DNA from: Owenia fusiformis
Taxonomy: Eukaryota; Annelida; Polychaeta; Sabellida; Oweniidae
Direction: 5' to 3'
DNA: 64,000 nt
Assembly: GCA_903813345.2 (NCBI GenBank)
Contig: CAIIXF020000008.1
Span: forward strand, 37,164,867 to 37,228,866
A model generated the notes under the pieces. The model had not been told where the DNA came from, did no database searches, and saw only the letters and a list, made by a program, of their open reading frames with translations. The translations under genes and the position numbers were made by a program. This document shows, in pieces, positions 57,953 to 64,000 of this stretch (position 1 is the first letter of the stretch; the number at the start of each line of letters is the position of its first letter).

Positions 57953-58275
57953 CAGGATGATCCAGAAGTAACGTCAAAGGCGATGTCAGTTCATACTTCT
58001 TGACTAATCATCTTGAAGCATGGTCCAGATGTTTCCCAAGCAACAACAGGTTAATTCTAAAAAGTAAATGTGGATCAACCGGGCAAATTTAATTTTGCAA
58101 AAGAAATAAAACTCACATCGACTTGATAAACGTTTCATGTTCGTTTCATGTTACCATTCGAACCCCATTGTCATATAATTAATATTCAACCAAGCATCAA
58201 ACGCCCCAGCACGCAAGGACATCCTGATAACAAAGAAATGGCTAGAAACACCATTGGCACTTCTGGATCACCCTG
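57953..58275. mobile_element. Tc1/mariner-type MITE, 323 bp
   Basis: Ends are CAGGATGATCCAGAAGTAAC and the inverse CACTTCTGGATCACCCTG, flanked by TA (57951-57952 and 58276-58277). No open frame of note. It lies directly upstream of the collagen C4-like promoter. Confidence 0.85.
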
Positions 58276-58686
58276 TATGTTTTAGAATTAGAATTATCAA
58301 ATTATCCATGCTCGATCAAGCAAATATGATTTGTGCAGTAAAATAATGCAAATGCAAAATCGACGTTGAGTACAAGACAAGCTACTCGAATTAATTTGAA
58401 TAAATAAATAATATTGTGATGCAACAATAAAAAATGATGAATTTGAATAATACAATAAATTGTAGAATCGCATTTAGACGAAAAGTATACATGGAAATAA
58501 AGAGACAAAACATTTCAATAAAATTCTAATTTTTCCAGGTTCATGCCATTTTCATGAACAATGTGTGAAATACGTGTAAAACGTTACAACAATTTTTGTT
58601 TACATGAATTTGCCCGACAACAGAAACAATCGTGTTTGAAGATTGACTTTATACGAAATATGTAAGGGCATTGCGAGAGTCTATTA

Positions 58687-59522
58687 AAGGGTGGGTCAAT
58701 AAAAACGTCCATGTTTTATTTTTGTAATATCTTCGCTGGTATGTTGGAAATATCCATAAATAATATATCATTTGAATGATAATTTTATTTCCAACAAAGT
58801 GATGTAAGATTCATAAAATATGAATAGCTATATATTGGGGACTTCATGGTCATCTCCGTATCATGGAATAGTAAAAGTCGAAAACAACATTTTGCTTTAT
58901 GTTTTGAGCTTAATACATAAAATTGCATTGCTTAATCAACACTTTTAGGTTTTAACATTCGACCTATCTTCATATATTATGAAGAAAAGGTTTACGACTC
59001 ATCAGTGTATAACTCTAAAATAATCATGGAACCTATTTTTATGCATTGTAGTTTGTATAAAGTAGCATAGCATAGCACTCATAGCATATTTCTGTTTCAC
59101 CTGAAACATCTCAGGCCTGAGAAGAAATGAGATGTCATGGTTTATCATGATGACCAACACCTATCAAAATGGTAAAAGAGCTCAATAGTAATTATTGTAT
59201 TTGTAAATTAATTTGCCTTCGTTTGATACATAAATCATTATTTTGACCTTTAAATTAGACTTATATCCCCAACGCTGACATAGGGGTTATATCTGTCTGG
59301 TCAGTTTTTAGCATTTCGTATTCAGCAATCGGTAAATCATGATTTTGACCCCTGTGGTAATCGAAACGCTATTTTAAAACAAATACTTATTTATGCGAAA
59401 TAAATTATATATCATTTTCTGGAAATTGAATTGTCTTTCCAATGATATATGATTTAAACATTTGTCTGTAATATTAAAAATGTTGTAGCAAAATGGACAT
59501 GGACGTTTTTTGGCCCACCCTG
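58687..59522. mobile_element. Foldback element, 836 bp, TA-flanked
   Basis: The left end (AAGGGTGGGTCAATAAAAAC) and right end (GTTTTTTGGCCCACCCTG) are inverted. The arms share GTCCATGTT-type ends and looser internal pairing (ATATATCATTTGAATGATAA with its diverged mirror near 59435). TA flanks both sides (58685-58686 and 59523-59524). No transposase frame was found. Confidence 0.75.
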
Positions 59523-60655
59523 TAGATGTTCAAAACAGATATTAATTAATGTACGAACAGTTGCAAATATGGATTTTATAGTAACACTAGAAAATTAACT
59601 GAGTTGAAGCAAAAACTATAATGAGGGTTTTAAAAAGATTAATTACATGAAAATAAATACGATTTCGGGTGTAATGAAAACAGCATTCTCTTAGAAATGG
59701 TTTTAACTTTCTAATTATGATAAAAGTTTTTCGAGCACTGCTCGGATTTTTTCTGACTGGATCGGCCCACATAATTGACTCGAGAGAAAAATGGTGTTTT
59801 TTCACTTTTCGTTTGGTTATTATTTTCCCTGTCGTCTGAGAGTATGGATTATTTTTATGAGAATATGTATTTGTTATCTACACATTTTAGAACAGATGAA
59901 TATTCGGCAAATAATCATTCAGTGCATTTATTTAAAAAAGATCAGAGCCCTCATTATCCGGTCAGCGCTAAATTAGCGTTGCGATTTGCGTTGCGCTTGC
60001 GAATCAACATTATTCGCAAGCGCAAATCATGGTTTGCGTCGTATTACGCGCTTCACGCAAACGCAGACGCAACAGTATGCTAATCGCAAATAAATTGGAA
60101 ACGCGGGAAATTTAAACTTAGAGCTCAAAATAGACCTATTGGGATTTTGCTCCATGAGGTCCGTGGGGCTTCATTGGACTCTGATTTTGCCCCATCTTGC
60201 CTCATCGAGTCCCATGAGGTCACATGAGGTACCGCGTGGGACCAGGTGGGATTCGATGGGGCAAAATTCGACGTATTCCAATGGGCCAAGGTGGGATTTG
60301 ATGGGACTCCGTAGGGCTTGATTGGGCATGATGGGGACTCAATGGGGCAAAGTCATCAAGTTCCCATGGAACACCGTCGTTATTCGATGGGAAAGTTGGA
60401 ACTCAATGGGGCAAGTGGGATTTTTTCCCCATTGGTGTATACTTGACTTAATATATTAGCCCGTCAGAAACACGCTGAAACACGCCCAAGTATGGTATAA
60501 TTAGTTTTATCCATTTAAATCTCAAGGATGTAAAAATATTTATCCCATACTTGGACGTGTTATAGGTACATAAAGCTGGTTTGTAAAAACTTTTATTCCA
60601 TACTTAGTAGTGTTATAGGTATATAACATGCGGGAATATAACTGATATGTGACGT

Positions 60656-60683
60656 GAGCGGGAGATATATATATCTCCCGCTC
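60656..60683. repeat. 28-bp perfect palindrome
   Basis: GAGCGGGAGATATA is followed directly by its exact reverse complement, with no spacer. Nearby GACGTGAGCGG and CCTACGACGTCATAA words extend a looser symmetry. It lies within the Harbinger element. Confidence 0.9.
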
Positions 60684-60953
60684 AGCAGACCTACGACGTC
60701 ATAAATTCAGGGAGTAGATACTGAGCCAGGGGACTTTGCTATTATTCCTCACAATCTACTAAGTATAGAATAAATCAGTTATTAAATGCTCGATATAGTA
60801 TATCTGCCCGCTGACGTCATAATCGCCGTTCGCATATTGGTTCATTTTTGTAACATGCGCATAATTACTGTAAACGTTAATGGAGAAAAGGCAGACAATC
60901 GCGATCTGTTTGAAGGAAGGAAATGAGCGTATCCCTGTTAAACAAGGATTTCA

Positions 60954-61264
60954 GAAATAAATGTGGATGAATATCTGAAAATCAGGCTATTCTAAATGAA
61001 TTCTTACGGTTGGTTGGACATTTTCTGAACTCCGGCCAATTGAACAGCGTGAACAAAATGACCAAGATTGGTATGGGATAAACAGATCATCCTATAGTCG
61101 GTTCATGATATTGGGATTAAATAAATGTGGATGAATATCTGAAAATCAGGCTATTCTAAATGAATTCTTACGGTTTGTTGGACATTTTCTGAACTCCGGC
61201 CAATTGAACAGCGAGAACAAAATGACAAGATTGGTATGGGATAAACAGATCATCCTATAGTTCA
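60954..61264. repeat. 166-bp tandem duplication inside the Harbinger element
   Basis: Two ~145-base copies (60954-61098 and 61120-61264) share AAATAAATGTGGATGAATAT, GAATTCTTACGGTT, CTCCGGCCAATTGAACAGCG and AAACAGATCATCCTATAG, with only a few differences. A ~21-base spacer separates them. Confidence 0.92.
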
Positions 61265-61938
61265 ATATCCTGAACCTCATATAGGATAATCTCTATTTAT
61301 ATCATGATACTACTAATTCCCGATGAATAACCGGGAATATTTTTGATATTGAGAAAAAATCGTATTGAAAATTTTTGCCAAACAAAGCTTCCTCTTTCAA
61401 TCAGTTGGGTCGATATAGCATGCTAAAATGATGTTCTTATGTGAAAAACGAATTCCAGTTTTATCATCATCGCTCTGACACAGACAAAAATGCTTACGTA
61501 TTGCTGAATGTTTTGATGTTGATGTGTTTATGTTACACATATACAATAATCTTTTTATATTTAAAAATATCATAAAGCTAAGTCATATTTTCTTGATTAA
61601 ATATACCATTTTTTCATAGAAAAATCTAACTAATGATTTTATGAAGACAGTTATGAATATCATGGAATAAAAAGCTAATTTACTGGTCGGGATTAAATAT
61701 GGGTTTATTCCTCATGACAATTTGATATTTCACATATTGTGAGGGATAATTTGGTATTTCCCTCTGACCCTCCGGGCTCTCGGTAAATATCATATTGTCC
61801 ATCATAATAAAACCCATATTGAATCCCTCCCACTACATAACCTATATATATCTTGCGAAAATCTAGATCTGTCACTGGAAGGTAGCCCATCTTGAAAACA
61901 AGACACGGTGTCTTTGTAATTAGTCCGACTGATATAGC

Positions 61939-62271
61939 CTACCTAGAGAAAACCGCCGATACCTCAGCAACAATGTTCGAAACAGTAGGTTGGGATACCC
62001 CGAATATATCTCTATTTATCATTTGCATACAACCTGTAGCATAAAATCGTAATGAAATGAATACTTTTAGCTGACATGGAATTGCCTGAGGATTCCTTGT
62101 TCTTGACGCTAGATCCCCATCTAATATATTAATCAACTCAAGAATGAGTGGCCTCGGCATGCGATATCTGTTTAATATCTCATCGTCAGTCATCTCTAAC
62201 GGCTGACTCCTGTCTCTGAATAAGCGTAAACCTCTTCTATTGTGAACATCTTGGAATAATATGCGCCACAT
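61939..62271 (-). pseudogene. PIF/Harbinger transposase N-terminal fragment (HARBI1-like)
   Basis: 110 residues starting MWRILFQDVHNRRG. The segment DDEILNRYRMPRPLILELINIL matches the HARBI1 N-terminal region (LTDEYLMSMYGFPRQFIYYLVELL in style), and LKVFISLRFYATGCMQMINRDIFGVSQPTVSNIV matches its helix-turn-helix-like LxFYTxGxFQxxxGDxxGISQxxxSR block. The frame stops right after a possible donor (TCTAG/GTAGGC), so an intron may have followed. No DDE catalytic domain was found downstream, so the element is inactive. Confidence 0.8.
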
Positions 62272-62873
62272 TTTCCAGCTTGATCGAACCCTAATATTTT
62301 AATTCTAGCAGACGATATTTGCGAATTGGAATTGCGATATTTATTATAGATTTCACAAAACCAAGGTAGCATAATCGTGCACTTTCAGACTTGATTTTGA
62401 TAAGTTTTGGTTATTTGTGTCTCTAATGTTTTCAACCTATTTTTAGTTGGATGCCTCAAAGGGCACTTCCTAGATTTCTACAACGATAATGTTCATTTAA
62501 ATAGGAAAACTATCAAGATTCTTGATGATATGTTTGCGATTTATATTGCGGCAGGGTCAGGGATGCCGCAAATAAAGTGGAGTTTGCGACATAAAAATCA
62601 ACTTATTTACGTGGACGCAACTGTGCGATGACTGCATAATACCAATTTGCGTGCGATTAGCAGTGTATTTGCGATGCGAAATGAAAATAGCGATGCGTCT
62701 ACCGTGTAATAAGAAAACTGCGATTTGCGCTAAAGACGCAAAACGGCAATGAATTTGCGCTAGAGTGCCTTTGAGATAACCTCATAATATCGTTTTGCGT
62801 ACGATTCGCTAAATATTTACGTTGCGATTGCGATTTGCGGTGCGTCGACCGGATAATGAGGCCTCAGAACTGT

Positions 62874-63482
62874 ACGGTGACGCATCAGCTGTACGGTGAC
62901 GCTTCCTTAGATTTTATGAAGTGCTCTAAGCTTACTGTTCGAACAAGAGGTATAGAAGCGTCAGATCTACATGTACATTATCACTGGTAAGTATCAAGCG
63001 AAGGTTACAGCCGTCACCTTCGCATTTAAGATGGCGGACAGGAAGTATTAATTTCGATATTTTTAGTTTTCATGGAATTAACTATTTGAAAGTTGACGTA
63101 ATGCTTTGGTATCATTTGAACAAAACCAGGCTTTTCTCATATGACTAACAAAGATAGCCTACACAGCCATCTTTACCCCATGCAAGATATTGCATCTTTC
63201 ATCCTAAAAAGTCACACGTGCAAGATGAGATTTACTTGTGACATCCCTTGTTTTAAAACATCAATAACATAGCAAGAAGAGAGTTTTTGGTTTCATGATC
63301 TTTACCGTATCATACATTTCCAGTAACCTTCCATTAGCTGTGGAAGATATCGTTGAACTGTAGCGCCCATGCACTATATATGAACAAATGATCATACTCC
63401 TGAGTTTCCATTTCATACAATCTTAGTCTCATTTAGTTCATCAAAGCATAGCGTCACCGTACAGCTGGTGCGTCACCGTACA
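62874..63482. mobile_element. Inner foldback unit with doubled CTGTACGGTGACGC ends
   Basis: The left end carries CTGTACGGTGACGC twice, separated by ATCAG, and the right end the same in inverse (GCGTCACCGTACAG twice, separated by CTGGT). The interior, about 540 bases, has no gene. It is the centre of the larger foldback element. Confidence 0.75.
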
Positions 63483-64000
63483 AATTTGATCTTTTTTAAA
63501 AATACATAATGAATGGTTGTTTGCTGAATCTTCGCCCGTTCTAAAATGTGTAAGTAACAAATACATATTCTCATAAAAATAATCCATACTCTCAGACGGT
63601 AGGGAAAATAATAACCAAACAAAATGTGAAAAAACAACCTTTTTTCACTCTGGTCGATTATGTGGGCCGATTCACTCAGAAAAAATCCGAACAGTGCTCG
63701 TAAAACGTTTATCATAATCAGAAAGTTAAAACCATTTCTAAGAGAATGCTGTTTTTATTTCACATGAAATCGTATTAGTTTTCATCAAATTAATTTTTTA
63801 AAACCCTTGTCATAGTTTTTGCTTCAAAGCAGTTAATTTGCGTTACCGTACAGAAAACTGTACTCCGCTATTTTTTGACGCTGTACGGTGACGCCTGCTT
63901 ACGCGATGGTAAGGCGTGTTGTAATCATATTTTGAAACCGGAATTCATGAGCTAAATACTTGCCGAACATTTTGTTTTGATTTGTAAAATGACAGCTCCA

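Larger units (their letters stand above)
59945..62863 (-). mobile_element. Decayed PIF/Harbinger DNA transposon, ~2.9 kb
   Basis: Inverted ends are GAGCCCTCATTATCCGGTC on the left and, reversed on the right, GGCCTCATTATCCGGTCGAC. TCA lies on both sides (59942-59944 and 62864-62866), matching the 3-base duplication of this superfamily; the exact right edge is uncertain by two bases. Subterminal regions are dense in TTGCGATTTGCG-type words on both strands (59975-60095 and 62530-62850). Inside are a Harbinger transposase N-terminal fragment, a G-rich ATGGGG block (60130-60430), a tandem duplication (60954-61264) and a 28-base perfect palindrome. Confidence 0.85.
59576..63856. mobile_element. Large foldback element interrupted by a Harbinger insertion
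   Basis: The left arm 59576-59944 is the inverse of 63480-63846; shared words include AGCATTCTCTTAGAAATGGT, ATAATCCATACTCTCAGACG and AAAAAAGATCA. The arms continue inward on the far side of the Harbinger insertion: 62867-62910 pairs with 63450-63482, each with two CTGTACGGTGACGC words. The same word recurs outside the right arm (63843-63856 and 63881-63894). A diverged fragment (GAGCAGTGCTCGAGTTTTTTC) lies near 56395. The element has no coding region of its own. Confidence 0.8.

Noticed and set aside
61705-61890. 61-codon minus-strand open frame inside the Harbinger element
   Set aside because: It follows the transposase fragment but does not resemble the DDE domain or the element's second protein, and it is short.

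Overview
The window is AT-rich animal nuclear DNA: spliced genes with GT-AG introns, polyadenylation signals, many inverted-repeat (foldback/MITE) transposons and minisatellites, and no bacterial-type features. Gene content (SNW1, AP5M1, ACP7-type purple acid phosphatase, a CYP1/17-like P450, a cytosolic sulfotransferase pair, a short-chain collagen C4-like secreted protein) and the style of the repeats suggest a marine invertebrate deuterostome, most likely an echinoderm. That placement is inference.

Layout. 1.2-4.4 kb (+): 3' end of an unrecognised gene encoding a RHIM-like motif and a terminal coiled coil. 4.6-9.4 kb: no gene seen, dispersed repeats only. 14.5-9.7 kb (-): first seven coding exons of AP5M1 (mu subunit of the AP-5 adaptor); the C-terminal half is not visible. 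15.7-40.1 kb (+): complete 15-exon SNW1/SKIP (spliceosome and transcription co-regulator, 539 aa), head-to-head with AP5M1 across a 1.15 kb spacer holding a perfect CRE octamer. Intron 3 of SNW1 holds a ~6.2 kb minisatellite. Intron 4 holds two antisense two-exon sulfotransferase genes and a palindromic mariner derivative. 43.5-42.0 kb (-): intronless P450. 46.4-54.0 kb (+): complete 11-exon purple acid phosphatase (434 aa). 57.9-55.6 kb (-): complete 4-exon short-chain collagen C4-like gene, convergent with the phosphatase. 59.6-63.9 kb: a large foldback element with a decayed PIF/Harbinger element inserted into its left arm.

The genes form no pathway cluster: the two sulfotransferases are a local duplication nested in SNW1, and the rest are unrelated neighbours. 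The most unusual signal is architectural. In three genes, short tandem duplications span a splice site: AP5M1 exon 6 and exon 7 donors, SNW1 exon 5 acceptor, phosphatase exon 3 acceptor, plus a decayed copy of SNW1 exon 7 with its donor. Each leaves arrays of decoy splice sites beside the true exon. A second notable signal is a MITE family with perfect 9-bp target-site duplications, including a 36-bp minimal copy and one copy carrying a 45-bp segment also found 2.9 kb away.

Exon coordinates were derived by hand from splice consensus, reading-frame phase and remembered family sequences. No alignment or database search was run.
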